Under the pieces are notes generated by a model. The model saw only the letters and a program-made list of their open reading frames with translations. It made no database searches and was not told where the DNA came from. The position numbers and the translations under genes were made by a program. From positions 248,001 through 312,000 of the forward strand of contig JAUIBP010000002.1 of the NCBI GenBank assembly GCA_030427735.1: a stretch of DNA of 64,000 bases. The letters are read 5' to 3'. Numbering within the stretch: the stretch's first letter is position 1; each line of letters begins with the position of its first letter. Source of the DNA: Bacteroidia bacterium. Its GTDB lineage: Bacteria; Bacteroidota; Bacteroidia; Flavobacteriales; Flavobacteriaceae. Below are positions 43,560 to 53,000 of this stretch, in pieces.

Positions 43560-44714
43560 ATGAAATTCTTATTTAAGCTCTTCAAGTTTATATTATTAAT
43601 CTGTGCATTATTTATATTAGGTCTATACATTACGGGCTACGATTATATTTTAACCGCGGCAAAAATCACCTATGGCACTGGCCACAAAACAGCCTATCTA
43701 GAAGATTATACGCAGTTCGACAACAGAACTATCGATAACAGTTCGCCGCAACCTTGGCCCATACACGAAGCCTACAACACGGTTAAAGCCACAGATAGCT
43801 TAGAGCGCATTAACCAAGACAACGGAACCATTGCCTATTTAATTATTAAAAACGATAGTATTTGGTTCGAAAAGTATTACGATGGCTTCAATCAGCAGTC
43901 AAAATCCAACTCCTTTTCTATGGCTAAAAGCATCATTTCTGCCATGCTAGGCAAAGCCATTATGGAAGGAAAAATAAAGAATTTAGACCAAAAAGTAAGC
44001 GATTTTTATCCGCAGTTCAAAGACGGACTGTCAGCCAATTTAACTGTTGGCGATTTGTCGTCTATGGCATCGGGACTCGATTGGGACGAATCGTACTATT
44101 CGCCGTTTTCGGTAACAACACGGGCTTATTTTGATGAAGATTTAGCTTCAGTAATTTTAAACATGAAAGGTATTGAAGCTCCTGGCAAGAAATACAAATA
44201 CCTTAGCGGAAACACCCAGCTACTCGGCATGGTATTAACCAAAGCAACTGGGCAAACCATGTCTGGTTATTTAAGCGAAAAATTCTGGAAACCTATGGGT
44301 TTTGAAAGCGATGCCCTTTGGCAAATAGACAGCGACGAGCACGGTTTGGAAAAAGCTTATTGCTGTATTGCCAGTAACGCCCGCGATTTTGCCCGTTTTG
44401 GAAAGCTATATAAAGACTACGGCAAATGGAATGGCAAACAACTTTTAGATTCTGCCTTTGTACAAAAATCAATCACACCGCGATTTCCCGAAAGCCCAGA
44501 ATATGGTTACGGTTGGTGGCTAAAAACTATAGGTAATAAACACTTTTTTATGATGCGTGGTCACTTAGGGCAATACGTTATTGTAGAACCTACAGATAAT
44601 ATTATTATTGTAAGACTCGGCCACTCTAAAGGACCGCAAAAAACTGTAGCGACCTTTACCGACGATATCTTTACCTACATTGAAGAAGCTTACAACATGC
44701 TGGACAACCATTAA
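43560..44714 (+). CDS. beta-lactamase family serine hydrolase
   Basis: Protein of 384 residues with an N-terminal membrane anchor (about 9-27). Class C beta-lactamase/DD-peptidase fold: the catalytic SxxK is Ser-Met-Ala-Lys near 120 (NSFSMAKSIISAM). The second motif is Tyr-Leu-Ser-Gly-Asn, a YxN-like variant, and the terminal region shows Gly-His-Leu-Gly-Gln in place of the KTG motif. Probably a peptidase or esterase acting in the periplasm rather than an antibiotic-resistance enzyme. Confidence 0.87.
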   Translation: MKFLFKLFKFILLICALFILGLYITGYDYILTAAKITYGTGHKTAYLEDYTQFDNRTIDNSSPQPWPIHEAYNTVKATDSLERINQDNGTIAYLIIKNDSIWFEKYYDGFNQQSKSNSFSMAKSIISAMLGKAIMEGKIKNLDQKVSDFYPQFKDGLSANLTVGDLSSMASGLDWDESYYSPFSVTTRAYFDEDLASVILNMKGIEAPGKKYKYLSGNTQLLGMVLTKATGQTMSGYLSEKFWKPMGFESDALWQIDSDEHGLEKAYCCIASNARDFARFGKLYKDYGKWNGKQLLDSAFVQKSITPRFPESPEYGYGWWLKTIGNKHFFMMRGHLGQYVIVEPTDNIIIVRLGHSKGPQKTVATFTDDIFTYIEEAYNMLDNH

Positions 44715-44781
44715 TTACAGGAATTTTATTTTGAAGCCTTAAAATTAAACTGTAATTTACTAAGGTTCAATACTAAAACGC

Positions 44782-45492
44782 ATGATTAGTAAACTCAACC
44801 TCGAAGACATTTTATTTCTGGATATAGAAACAGTACCTGAAACGCAACAATTTTCAGATTTAAGTGCTACCAAACAACAACTTTGGGACTTAAAATCGAA
44901 ATACCAACGCCAAGAAATTTCGGCAGAAGAGTTTTACGAACGTGCAGGCATTTGGGCAGAGTTTGGAAAGATTGTTTGCATTTCTGTTGGATTTTTCACC
45001 CACAAAGGCGAAAACAGACAGTTTAGAACAACATCGTTTTACGGAGAAGAAATTACCATTTTAAAAGAATTTAAAACCCTTTTAGAAACACATTACAACC
45101 ACCCTAAACAATTGTTATGTGCCCATAATGGCAAGGAATTCGATTTTCCTTACATTGCCAGACGCATGATTATTCATAACATTACGCTACCAAACAAACT
45201 CAATTTATTTGGTAAAAAACCTTGGGAAGTGCCTCATTTAGACACTTTAGAATTATGGAAGTTTGGGGATTACAAAAACTACACCTCGCTAAAATTACTT
45301 ACCCACGTTTTAGGTATTCCATCACCCAAAGACGATATCGATGGCAGCGAAGTATGTAAGGTGTATTACGAAGAAAAAAACATAGACCGCATTATTACTT
45401 ATTGCGAAAAAGACACTATAGCCGTTGCGCAAATCTTTTTAAGATTACGGGGCGACAACATTTTAACCGAAGATGAAATTTTACATATTTGA
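44782..45492 (+). CDS. PolB-like 3'-5' exonuclease (DEDDy)
   Basis: Protein of 236 residues with RNase-H-like exonuclease motifs: Exo I Asp14-x-Glu16 (LDIETVPE), Exo II His-Asn-Gly-Lys-Glu-Phe-Asp near 114-120, and Exo III Tyr-Cys-Glu-Lys-Asp (YxxxD) near 211-215. This is the DNA polymerase B exonuclease-like domain as a stand-alone protein, of unknown pathway, likely removing nucleotides from single-stranded ends. Confidence 0.88.
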   Translation: MISKLNLEDILFLDIETVPETQQFSDLSATKQQLWDLKSKYQRQEISAEEFYERAGIWAEFGKIVCISVGFFTHKGENRQFRTTSFYGEEITILKEFKTLLETHYNHPKQLLCAHNGKEFDFPYIARRMIIHNITLPNKLNLFGKKPWEVPHLDTLELWKFGDYKNYTSLKLLTHVLGIPSPKDDIDGSEVCKVYYEEKNIDRIITYCEKDTIAVAQIFLRLRGDNILTEDEILHI

Positions 45493-45515
45493 TTATCGCT
45501 TAATTCTAATAATCT

Positions 45516-45543
45516 AGTCAGTTCGAGCGGAGTCGAGAACTCT
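45516..45543. repeat. dispersed-repeat-like fragment
   Basis: GTTCGAGCGGAGTCGAGAAC core, an imperfect palindrome that I recall as common in intergenic DNA of this family. Only one copy is visible here. The 326-nt gap 45493-45818 holds otherwise only the inverted repeat at 45775-45795. Confidence 0.4.
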
Positions 45544-45774
45544 AAAGTAAACAGTATAAAACTTTATTTCGTTTATACCCTAAAATGCGACAACAATACT
45601 GATTGCGTTAGATTCACACCCAATTTAGAGGCTCATTTGGAGCTAAACTAAATTAACTTACTTACATAATAGTTAGACTGTTTTTCACATCAAATTGCAA
45701 CCAAAAACTACTTAGTCTATTTTGTTAAATAATTTCGCAATTCTGTTAAAATACAACATGTTTTAATTAGAATT

Positions 45775-45795
45775 TTTAGTTTAGACTAAACTAAA
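45775..45795. repeat. inverted repeat, possible operator
   Basis: Perfect 10-bp arms TTTAGTTTAG and CTAAACTAAA around a single A, 24 nt before the ATG at 45819. The inner part TTTAGACTAAA resembles the palindrome at 12979-12994. Confidence 0.5.
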
Positions 45796-45818
45796 CACCA
45801 TTAAAATAAAATAACTGA

Positions 45819-46442
45819 ATGAAAAAACTACTTCTAATTTTAGCCTTAATTTCAAATGCAATACTATTACAAGCCCAAGAAAAATACCAACTTTTAGCTA
45901 AATCTCACTTTCCTGAAAGTATGGAAGAGATACAAATGAATTATTTCAAAGGCATTGAAGAATTAAAATTTTCTTTAAACGAGATTGACAAGAAAAAATT
46001 AGAAGGTAAAGACTATAGATTACTAATTAAAGAATACCAAAGCGGCAAATTACACAATGAAGTAATTGTGTCGGATTCTAAAAAAGAAAAACTTCCAAAA
46101 ATTGACTCGACTTTCCAATTTACATTAATCACACAAAACATTCTGAATTACGAAAAAATCGGGTTTTTCTTTCCAAGATTTTTTAACAAAAAAATATTCA
46201 ACATAAATAGCGAGTTTAAAGACGGTGACTTTGCATTAAGGAAAATTAATGTTAAAACTGATGAACTTGAATTTGAACTTAATAAACAATTTCAAATCGC
46301 ATTAATAACACCTCCTAATAGAGATCCCAGTAAAGGGAATTTAGGCTACTGTGAAGTTTCTCAGGGAGGAATCGATATTGAAAAATGGTATGCCAAATAC
46401 GAAATTTCACAGTTCTTTTTAATCTATTTTGAAATTATATAA
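45819..46442 (+). CDS. exported hypothetical protein
   Basis: Protein of 207 residues with signal peptide ending Leu-Gln-Ala-Gln. Mature part rich in Lys, Glu, Asn and Phe, mixed alpha/beta, ending Tyr-Phe-Glu-Ile-Ile; no family recognised and no lipobox. More AT-rich than its neighbours. It follows a perfect inverted repeat, and precedes a TlpA-like thioredoxin gene by 120 nt. Confidence 0.7.
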   Translation: MKKLLLILALISNAILLQAQEKYQLLAKSHFPESMEEIQMNYFKGIEELKFSLNEIDKKKLEGKDYRLLIKEYQSGKLHNEVIVSDSKKEKLPKIDSTFQFTLITQNILNYEKIGFFFPRFFNKKIFNINSEFKDGDFALRKINVKTDELEFELNKQFQIALITPPNRDPSKGNLGYCEVSQGGIDIEKWYAKYEISQFFLIYFEII

Positions 46443-46562
46443 ATTAGATTGTTTATAAGAAATAAAACACCCAAAATCATGTTACTCTCAACCTGATAAA
46501 AATGATTATTAAAATTATCAAGATAACTCACAATTAATCATATCCCTTCTAATTATAATACA

Positions 46563-47354
46563 ATGAAAAACATTATTTATCTAATTTTCGCTATTTACAG
46601 CCTAACTATTCATGCTCAAGAGACAATAAAAAAACCAGAGTATGTCATGATTGCCAATAATGAAATTATTACAATGGAAGAATTTGGAGCTTTAGCAAGT
46701 CAAAACTTAATAAAAAGTATTAACAAAGGAGTTAGTCAAGAAGAAAGAGATAAATACGCTGAAAAATTTGGTAATAAAATTGGAGACAGAGAATTTATAA
46801 TGAGGATAGATATATTAACTGAAGAAGAAAAAGCAAATCGAGAAAAACAAGTAGCTTCAAGTGATGAAAACAAGGAGGTATTAAACATAAAAAATCTAGA
46901 AAATGACTTAATATTAAAAACTAATGATCCAGCACATCCATTTTCTGTTAGAATGATAAATGATGAAATAATTAATCTTTCAGAGTTAAAAGGAAAAGTT
47001 GTTCTTTTAAATTTTTGGGCTACTTGGTGTGCTCCTTGCCTAATGGAATTTGCTGAATTTCCAGAAAAAATACTTGATCCCTACAAGTCTGAAGATTTTG
47101 TTTTAATACCAATTTCAATTGGAGAAAACAAAGAAAAGGTTGAAGAGAAAATGTTAAACATGAAAAAATATGGTGTACACTTTAATGTTGGTTTCGATCC
47201 AGAAAAACAAATTTGGGATAATTACGCAACCGGAGCGATACCTAAAAGCTTTGTAATTGATAAAAATGGAATTATTAGATATACCTCAATTGGAAATTTT
47301 GAAGGTAATGTAGACAAATTGGCTAATAAAATAGGAGAATTATTAGCGGAATAA
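46563..47354 (+). CDS. TlpA-like exported thioredoxin-fold protein
   Basis: Protein of 263 residues with signal peptide ending Ile-His-Ala-Gln. Residues about 20-110 are a Lys/Glu-rich spacer; a TlpA/ResA-like thioredoxin domain follows with Phe-Trp-Ala-Thr-Trp-Cys-Ala-Pro-Cys near 148-156 and the cis-Pro segment Ala-Ile-Pro-Lys-Ser-Phe near 222. A periplasmic disulfide reductase, perhaps for cytochrome maturation or respiratory stress; partner unknown. Confidence 0.87.
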   Translation: MKNIIYLIFAIYSLTIHAQETIKKPEYVMIANNEIITMEEFGALASQNLIKSINKGVSQEERDKYAEKFGNKIGDREFIMRIDILTEEEKANREKQVASSDENKEVLNIKNLENDLILKTNDPAHPFSVRMINDEIINLSELKGKVVLLNFWATWCAPCLMEFAEFPEKILDPYKSEDFVLIPISIGENKEKVEEKMLNMKKYGVHFNVGFDPEKQIWDNYATGAIPKSFVIDKNGIIRYTSIGNFEGNVDKLANKIGELLAE

Positions 47355-47384
47355 ACATCCTTTCTCAATAAGAAATTCATAAAA

Positions 47385-49061
47385 ATGAAAAACACTCCTA
47401 TTTTAGATATTAAAAACCTAAGTATTGCCTTTAATGGCAACGAGGTTATTCATACAATCTCGTATCATGTTAACCCGAATGAAATTTTGGGCATTGTTGG
47501 CGAATCGGGTTCTGGCAAGTCGGTGTCCTCTTTAGCTGTTTTAGGTTTATTGCCTAAAAAGAACACGACTATTTCGGGACATATTTATTATCAAGATCAA
47601 AACTTAATTGGGCTTACAAACAAAAACTTTCAAAGTATACGTGGTCGTAAAATCGCTATGATTTTTCAGGAGCCCATGAGTTCTTTAAATCCATCCATGA
47701 GCTGCGGGAAGCAAGTTGAAGAAATTCTTTTTCAGCATACAACACTATCCAAAAAAGCTGTTAAACAAAAGGTCATCAATTTATTTGAACAAGTAAAACT
47801 ACCTCAACCCGAACGCGTATTTGCATCGTATCCGCATGAAATTTCTGGCGGACAAAAACAGCGCGTTATGATTGCCATGGCCATAGCCTGTGAACCCGAT
47901 ATTTTAATTGCAGACGAACCCACAACTGCTCTGGATGTTACCGTACAAAAAGACATTATAGACTTGTTAAAAGAGCTTCAGGCTAAAACTAAAATGAGTA
48001 TTATTTTTATCACTCACGATTTAGCATTAATCTCCGAAATTGCCCACAGAGTTCTTGTAATGTACAAAGGCAATATTGTAGAACAAGGCACCGTAAACAG
48101 TGTATTTAACAATCCTAAACATAATTATACCAAAGCACTTTTAAATTCCAGACCGGCCTTAGATGTGCGTTTAAAAACTTTGCCAACCATTAATGATTAT
48201 TTAAATAACACATTTACACCACAAATAATAACTCCCGAAGAACGCCAAAAGGCGCACGAACAATTATACAGCAAACCGCCATTATTAGAAATTATAAACT
48301 TAGAAAAGGAATACCTTTCAACATCGCAATGGTTTGGAAAACCTAAACACTATAAAGCTGTTAACGATGTTAGCTTTAAAATTTATGAAGGCGAAACTTT
48401 AGGTTTGGTTGGCGAATCTGGTTGCGGTAAATCGACTTTAGGTAATGCTATTCTCCAGCTAGATAAAGCCACTTCTGGCTCCATTCTATATCAGGGGAAA
48501 GATATAACCAAGTTATCGTCTAAAGCCATGAGATCCCTTAGAAAAGACATACAGATTATATTTCAGGATCCCTACGCCTCTTTAAACCCGAGGTTAACGG
48601 TTGGACAGGCTATTATGGAACCTATGGTAGTACACAAATTACACAAAAACAACACCGAGCGTCAAGCAAAGGTGATAGATATTTTGAATCGTGTAGGACT
48701 TTCGGAAGCGCATTTTAACCGTTATCCACACGAATTTTCTGGTGGTCAGCGCCAGCGTATCGGTATTGCCAGAACCATTGCTTTACAACCTAAATTAATT
48801 GTTTGCGACGAATCGGTATCAGCTTTAGACATTTCGGTCCAGGCGCAGGTTTTAAATTTATTAAACGAGCTAAAAGCCAACTACGGTTTTACGTATATTT
48901 TTATATCTCACGATTTAGCTGTCGTAAAATACATGTCCGATCAATTAATGGTAATGAATAAAGGCGAGATTGTAGAAAAAAATGATGCGGATGTTGTTTA
49001 TAACAATCCGCATCAAGATTATACTAAAAAATTAATACAAGCTATTCCCAAAGGGCTATAG
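47385..49061 (+). CDS. fused double ABC ATPase (DppD-DppF/oligopeptide type)
   Basis: Protein of 558 residues with two complete ATPase domains. First: Walker A GESGSGKS (39-46), signature SGGQKQR, Walker [13 protein letters not shown]. Second (from about residue 305): [27 protein letters not shown]. Both halves match peptide/nickel importers (DppD and DppF) joined as one chain. No permease or binding-protein gene is adjacent, so its membrane partners are elsewhere. Confidence 0.93.
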   Translation: MKNTPILDIKNLSIAFNGNEVIHTISYHVNPNEILGIVGESGSGKSVSSLAVLGLLPKKNTTISGHIYYQDQNLIGLTNKNFQSIRGRKIAMIFQEPMSSLNPSMSCGKQVEEILFQHTTLSKKAVKQKVINLFEQVKLPQPERVFASYPHEISGGQKQRVMIAMAIACEPDILIADEPTTALDVTVQKDIIDLLKELQAKTKMSIIFITHDLALISEIAHRVLVMYKGNIVEQGTVNSVFNNPKHNYTKALLNSRPALDVRLKTLPTINDYLNNTFTPQIITPEERQKAHEQLYSKPPLLEIINLEKEYLSTSQWFGKPKHYKAVNDVSFKIYEGETLGLVGESGCGKSTLGNAILQLDKATSGSILYQGKDITKLSSKAMRSLRKDIQIIFQDPYASLNPRLTVGQAIMEPMVVHKLHKNNTERQAKVIDILNRVGLSEAHFNRYPHEFSGGQRQRIGIARTIALQPKLIVCDESVSALDISVQAQVLNLLNELKANYGFTYIFISHDLAVVKYMSDQLMVMNKGEIVEKNDADVVYNNPHQDYTKKLIQAIPKGL

Positions 49062-49184
49062 CATAAACACTTTTTTCACTAAATACATTAAACTTCTAAC
49101 AAAATTAACAGTATTGTCTAAACTTTGTTGCCATTTGCTTTCTACAAATGCAGGTTCTTCTGGTAGGTTCGAGGTTACATTCAT
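49056..49184 (-). CDS. candidate 42-residue small protein
   Basis: An ATG at 49184 opens 42 codons: an acidic N-terminus with Pro and Glu (residues 8-15), then a helical, hydrophobic-basic tail (about 24-42). Its stop overlaps the end of the convergent ABC gene by 6 nt. No family recognised and no clear -7 element; could be chance. Confidence 0.35.
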   Translation of the reverse strand: MNVTSNLPEEPAFVESKWQQSLDNTVNFVRSLMYLVKKVFML

Positions 49185-49454
49185 AAGCGGTTAGTTTTTG
49201 GTAGATTTGGGTTAATTATAATATTGGTTTCTTTGGGGATTATAAAGATGGAAAAATATTTCAATTAATAGATGAAATGACATAAATAATCGACAAAAAA
49301 CACAAAATTTTAACATTTACCTCAAATACAACATCCTAACAGACTTCATTTTAGCAATAAATTACAACGGTGAGCATGCAAACTAAACCACTATAGACTG
49401 GAAGTCCATAGGTTTGAAAACAGACTGAAAGTCCAATTATTTGTGTTTGTTTTA

Positions 49455-49512
49455 GCCACAAATTCGCGAATATTTCTATAAAATCTATGTCAAATATTCG
49501 TGCATTCGTGGC
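49455..49512. repeat. long inverted repeat
   Basis: 21-bp arms 49455-49475 (starts GCCACAAATTCGCG) and 49492-49512 pair with three mismatches around 16 nt. Near it are ACTGAAAGTC-type short repeats (about 49400, 49425, 49531). It lies in the 552-nt gap 49185-49736, which contains no gene I can support. Confidence 0.6.
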
Positions 49513-49736
49513 GCAAAAATATTTATAGAAACTGAAAGTCTTGCACTAAAAGTGCATAGTTTCAACTAACGACTGAGACCAATGAATAATATAAAACACC
49601 GTCGCTTTATCCAAAACAAGATGAAATTAGTCTTCCTAAAAAAAATTGAATAACGATTATTTAACCAATAAAAGAATCGTGGCCTTCGAAAAAATTCGTT
49701 TCTTTATAATTAAAATACTTTCATTTTAAAACAACT

Positions 49737-50444
49737 ATGAATTGGCCCCAAAGCTTTATTAAACCAAAATACCTATCGTTAACATATCTTCTAAGTTTAT
49801 TTTTAACCCTATTCTTCTTGTCCTGTGAAATCAATTACGATGGAGACGAGAGGTTGTTAGTAACCGGTAGAATATTAAACGAAAATAACTTACCCATCCC
49901 CAATCAAGATGTCGAATTCTGGATTTATAAAGGCTCAGGCGCTGGAGGTGATGACGATTTAATAAGCTTGACGGCTACCGACAACAACGGCCAGTTTTTA
50001 ATGCTTATACCTAGCCCAAACAATGAGGACGGTTTCGAATTAAAAATTTCCGACCCCGATACGATTTATCAGCATAAAATCCTACACAGAATTCTAGACA
50101 AAAACTTTACGAACTACGAATACAACATAGGCGATATTGTACTGTACCAACACCACGTTATTACAAATGCCTATATAACTTTTAATAAAACCACGGTAAA
50201 CACTTCTTTAATGGATGTTAAATTTAAAGGGGATGCTGATTATTTAGTTTGGATTAATGAACCAGAAACATATTATGGCGATTACGAGCCTACATTAGCG
50301 CACGATTATTACAAAAACGTGCCATTAAACTCGACTTTAACTATTACTTACACGATTAGAGACAACAGTACAGAAACGCTAAGCACTCACGAAGCCACTG
50401 TAACTATAAACAATGAAAACCTTGAATACATTATAAACTATTAG
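49737..50444 (+). CDS. lipoprotein with carboxypeptidase-regulatory-like domain
   Basis: Protein of 235 residues. A long basic N-terminus, hydrophobic segment about 14-29, and lipobox Phe-Leu-Ser-Cys predict lipidation near residue 30. After it, Gly-Arg-Ile-Leu-Asn-Glu-Asn-Asn-Leu-Pro-Ile-Pro-Asn is typical of the regulatory-like beta domain. The rest is beta-rich with no enzyme motif. It is 4 nt upstream of a barrel protein gene, so it is probably an envelope pair. Confidence 0.75.
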   Translation: MNWPQSFIKPKYLSLTYLLSLFLTLFFLSCEINYDGDERLLVTGRILNENNLPIPNQDVEFWIYKGSGAGGDDDLISLTATDNNGQFLMLIPSPNNEDGFELKISDPDTIYQHKILHRILDKNFTNYEYNIGDIVLYQHHVITNAYITFNKTTVNTSLMDVKFKGDADYLVWINEPETYYGDYEPTLAHDYYKNVPLNSTLTITYTIRDNSTETLSTHEATVTINNENLEYIINY

Positions 50445-50448
50445 GGCT

Positions 50449-51060
50449 ATGAGAGTATTGTTTATCATCGTTTTTATATGGCCTTTCGTGGCGTTTGCTC
50501 AAAAACAATCAGCCGAAAACACCGTGAGGTTCTCAGCTAATTTTTCGACGTATTTAAAATACGATAATAATTTAGGAACTCATTTTTTGGGTGATGCTAC
50601 AGAAGCAAAATTCCCAGGTTTTGGGTTTCAATTCGATTTTCTTAAATACCAAAACCTGAAATTTGGGCTCGGTGTAGAGTTTATGCCCTACGATGTAGTA
50701 GACATTACTATGGCAGGAAACATAGATAAAACCGATACAAGAGCCTATTTCGGTAAATTTTTGTACGAAATAAAACTAGGTGAATCCTGGCGAATAGCGC
50801 CCAACTTAGGCATTGGAAGTTCTATAGTTAGACAAAAAACCAGTACAACAAATCTTGATAGCTTTAAAGGCATTAAATATTATGCCGGAACAAATATAAC
50901 TTACAAACTAACCGAAGTTATTGGTCTATTTTTGGGTGTAAATTATGCCTTTGCCAAGTACAACGTAAACACTGCTGAAGCATTCGAATCTTACTTTAGA
51001 AACTCAACCCAAATGCAAATCCTCTTTGGATTGAGTTTTACTGTACCCAACAAAAAATAA
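50449..51060 (+). CDS. outer-membrane beta-barrel protein
   Basis: Protein of 203 residues with signal peptide ending Val-Ala-Phe-Ala-Gln and about eight beta strands with alternating Phe/Tyr and Gly, ending Gly-Leu-Ser-Phe-Thr-Val. Resembles OmpA/OmpW-like small barrels of Bacteroidota. Co-transcribed with the lipoprotein gene. Confidence 0.75.
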   Translation: MRVLFIIVFIWPFVAFAQKQSAENTVRFSANFSTYLKYDNNLGTHFLGDATEAKFPGFGFQFDFLKYQNLKFGLGVEFMPYDVVDITMAGNIDKTDTRAYFGKFLYEIKLGESWRIAPNLGIGSSIVRQKTSTTNLDSFKGIKYYAGTNITYKLTEVIGLFLGVNYAFAKYNVNTAEAFESYFRNSTQMQILFGLSFTVPNKK

Positions 51061-51074
51061 TACCCAAAGTCGTT

Positions 51075-51728
51075 TTACAATACCATTTCGGGAATATCTC
51101 CCTCTACAAGTAGTGTGCCTCCTGTAGCTTGTTTAATGGCATCTACACTCACACCAGGAGCGCGTTCCAATAATTTAAATCCGTCTTTAGTAACTTCTAA
51201 AACCGCGAGGTTAGTCACTATTTTTTTTACACAACCAACACCTGTTAATGGCAAAGTACAACGCTTTAACAGCTTCGATTCTCCTGCTTTATTGGTATGC
51301 ATCATTGCCACAATAATATTCTCGGCGCTGGCCACCAAATCCATAGCGCCCCCCATACCTTTAACCATTTTACCTGGAATTTTCCAATTAGCGATATCTC
51401 CATTTTCGGCAACTTCCATAGCTCCTAAAATGGTTAAATGCACATGTTTACCTCTAATCATTCCAAAACTTGTAGCCGAATCGAAAAAACTCGCTCCCGG
51501 TAAAGTCGTAATGGTTTGCTTACCCGCATTTATAATATCGGCATCTTCTTCGCCTTCAAAAGGAAATGGCCCCATACCTAGTACACCGTTTTCGCTTTGA
51601 AATTCTACTTCTATATTTTCAGGCACGTAATTGGCTACTAACGTAGGAATACCAATTCCTAGATTCACATAATAGCCATCTTTTACTTCTTTTGCTATAC
51701 GCTTTGCAATCCCTATTTTGTCTAACAT
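51075..51728 (-). CDS. scoB: 3-oxoacid CoA-transferase subunit B
   Basis: Protein of 217 residues. The catalytic Glu region Glu-Phe-Gln-Ser-Glu-Asn-Gly-Val-Leu-Gly-Met-Gly-Pro is at about 40-52, typical of SCOT beta subunits. Together with subunit A it moves CoA from succinyl-CoA to acetoacetate. The partner gene lies upstream on the same strand, separated by a 430-nt insertion holding a four-helix-bundle gene. Confidence 0.95.
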   Translation of the reverse strand: MLDKIGIAKRIAKEVKDGYYVNLGIGIPTLVANYVPENIEVEFQSENGVLGMGPFPFEGEEDADIINAGKQTITTLPGASFFDSATSFGMIRGKHVHLTILGAMEVAENGDIANWKIPGKMVKGMGGAMDLVASAENIIVAMMHTNKAGESKLLKRCTLPLTGVGCVKKIVTNLAVLEVTKDGFKLLERAPGVSVDAIKQATGGTLLVEGDIPEMVL

Positions 51729-51752
51729 TTCTTATAATTTGAAAATGATTTA

Positions 51753-51768
51753 ATTTGAAAATTTGAAA
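51753..51768 (+). repeat. left inverted repeat flanking the four-helix-bundle gene
   Basis: ATTTGAAAATTTGAAA; its exact reverse complement is at 52167-52182. The pair encloses the gene at 51778-52134. Confidence 0.6.
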
Positions 51769-51777
51769 CTTTTAAAG

Positions 51778-52134
51778 TCATCCAGACTTTTTGCTTGTTG
51801 AAATGATTTTTGTTATAATCAAAATAATCTTTTGCAGATCCTCCAACAGCTCATCATTTGGGTTCGGATAGTGCTCTGACATCCTACACAAGGTCAGCCA
51901 ATAATCTAATTCGTCTGCTTCTTTAGCAGAAATTTTGAATTTATGAATAAAATCCCGTTTACTCTCTGCATTTTGTGCTTCTCTAACATTGGCCCCAATT
52001 GATGTTCCGCTTCTAAAAATTTGTGAAGCCATCTCATACTTATGAAGCGTTCGTAACGATTCTGAAAAAGTAATAACCTTCAATGAAAAATTAAATGTAA
52101 GCGTCACAATTAAATTATCCTTATCATTTCTCAT
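51778..52134 (-). CDS. four-helix-bundle protein (S23/IVS family)
   Basis: Protein of 118 residues, all-helical. The Phe-Ser-Leu-Lys-Val-Ile start of helix 1, Gln-Ile-Phe-Arg-Ser-Gly-Thr-Ser-Ile-Gly-Ala-Asn-Val-Arg-Glu-Ala loop and Lys-Glu-Ala-Asp-Glu-Leu-Asp-Tyr-Trp-Leu helix are family signatures. Relatives are encoded in intervening sequences of 23S rRNA genes, but in Bacteroidota they also stand alone. Here it separates scoA from scoB on the same strand, between two perfect 16-bp inverted repeats, suggesting insertion. Confidence 0.9.
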   Translation of the reverse strand: MRNDKDNLIVTLTFNFSLKVITFSESLRTLHKYEMASQIFRSGTSIGANVREAQNAESKRDFIHKFKISAKEADELDYWLTLCRMSEHYPNPNDELLEDLQKIILIITKIISTSKKSG

Positions 52135-52166
52135 CTTCCATAATTTAGATCACCCGTGAAACTCAT

Positions 52167-52182
52167 TTTCAAATTTTCAAAT
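52167..52182 (-). repeat. right inverted repeat flanking the four-helix-bundle gene
   Basis: Exact reverse complement of 51753-51768. Confidence 0.6.
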
Positions 52183-52200
52183 CAATAGATTATTCAATTA

Positions 52201-52899
52201 TTAATTTACCCTAACCGTTCGTTGTTCAATGCGCTTTTCATACTTTTCTCCTTGAAAAATCCGCTGCACAAATATCCCAGGAATATGAATTTGATTGGGA
52301 TCGAGTTCGCCTGCTGGAACCAACTCTTCGACTTCTGCTACGGTTATTTTAGCCGCTCCGCACATAACCGGATTAAAATTTCTGGCGGTACCTTTAAAAA
52401 TAAGATTTCCAGCAGTATCGCCCTTCCAGGCTTTTACAAAGGCAAAATCGGCTTTAAAAGCATGCTCTAACACATACATTTTCCCATCGAATTCTCGGGT
52501 TTCTTTTCCCTCGGCGACTTCTGTACCAAAACCTGCCGGGGTATAGATTGCTGGAAACCCAGCTTGGGCTGCCCGACACCGTTCGGCCAAAGTGCCTTGT
52601 GGTATAAGCTCTACATCGAGTTCGCCTTGAAGCATTTGGCGTTCAAACTCATCGTTTTCACCCACATACGACGAAATCATTTTTTTTATCTGTTTGTTTT
52701 GCAGTAATAAGCCAAGTCCAAAATCGTCTACTCCAGCATTATTAGAAATGCAGGTAAGCCCTTTCACTTTACGTTGTACTAGTGCCGAAATTGCATTTTC
52801 GGGAATGCCACATAAACCAAAACCGCCCAACATTAAAGTCATATTATCGACAACACCGGCAACGGCTTCATTTACAGACTGCACTGTTTTTGTTATCAT
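52201..52899 (-). CDS. scoA: 3-oxoacid CoA-transferase subunit A
   Basis: The start is the ATG at 52899 (232 residues); the longer frame from 52986 adds a hydrophobic stretch absent from the family and runs through the -7 element at 52930-52937. [10 protein letters not shown] near 24-33 is the CoA-transferase I signature. Forms the SCOT complex with subunit B; acts in ketone-body or branched-chain catabolism. Confidence 0.95.
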   Translation of the reverse strand: MITKTVQSVNEAVAGVVDNMTLMLGGFGLCGIPENAISALVQRKVKGLTCISNNAGVDDFGLGLLLQNKQIKKMISSYVGENDEFERQMLQGELDVELIPQGTLAERCRAAQAGFPAIYTPAGFGTEVAEGKETREFDGKMYVLEHAFKADFAFVKAWKGDTAGNLIFKGTARNFNPVMCGAAKITVAEVEELVPAGELDPNQIHIPGIFVQRIFQGEKYEKRIEQRTVRVN

Positions 52900-52929
52900 A
52901 TTTTTTTTTGAATTTATCGTATAAAAATA

Positions 52930-52937
52930 CAAAAATA
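52930..52937 (-). promoter_or_regulatory. -7 element of scoA operon
   Basis: TATTTTTG on the minus strand, 30 nt before the ATG. Confidence 0.45.
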
Positions 52938-53000
52938 TCAAGGACAATTGCAGAATTACAAACAAAGAGAACGTCAAATTACACATTTGTTAAAAAACAA

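Noticed and set aside
43560-44714. Antibiotic-resistance beta-lactamase
   Set aside because: It has a membrane anchor and lacks the usual YxN and KTG forms; the family is broad and mostly peptidases or esterases.
52201-52986. Longer scoA start at 52986
   Set aside because: The extra 29 residues are hydrophobic, absent from the family, and cover the promoter.
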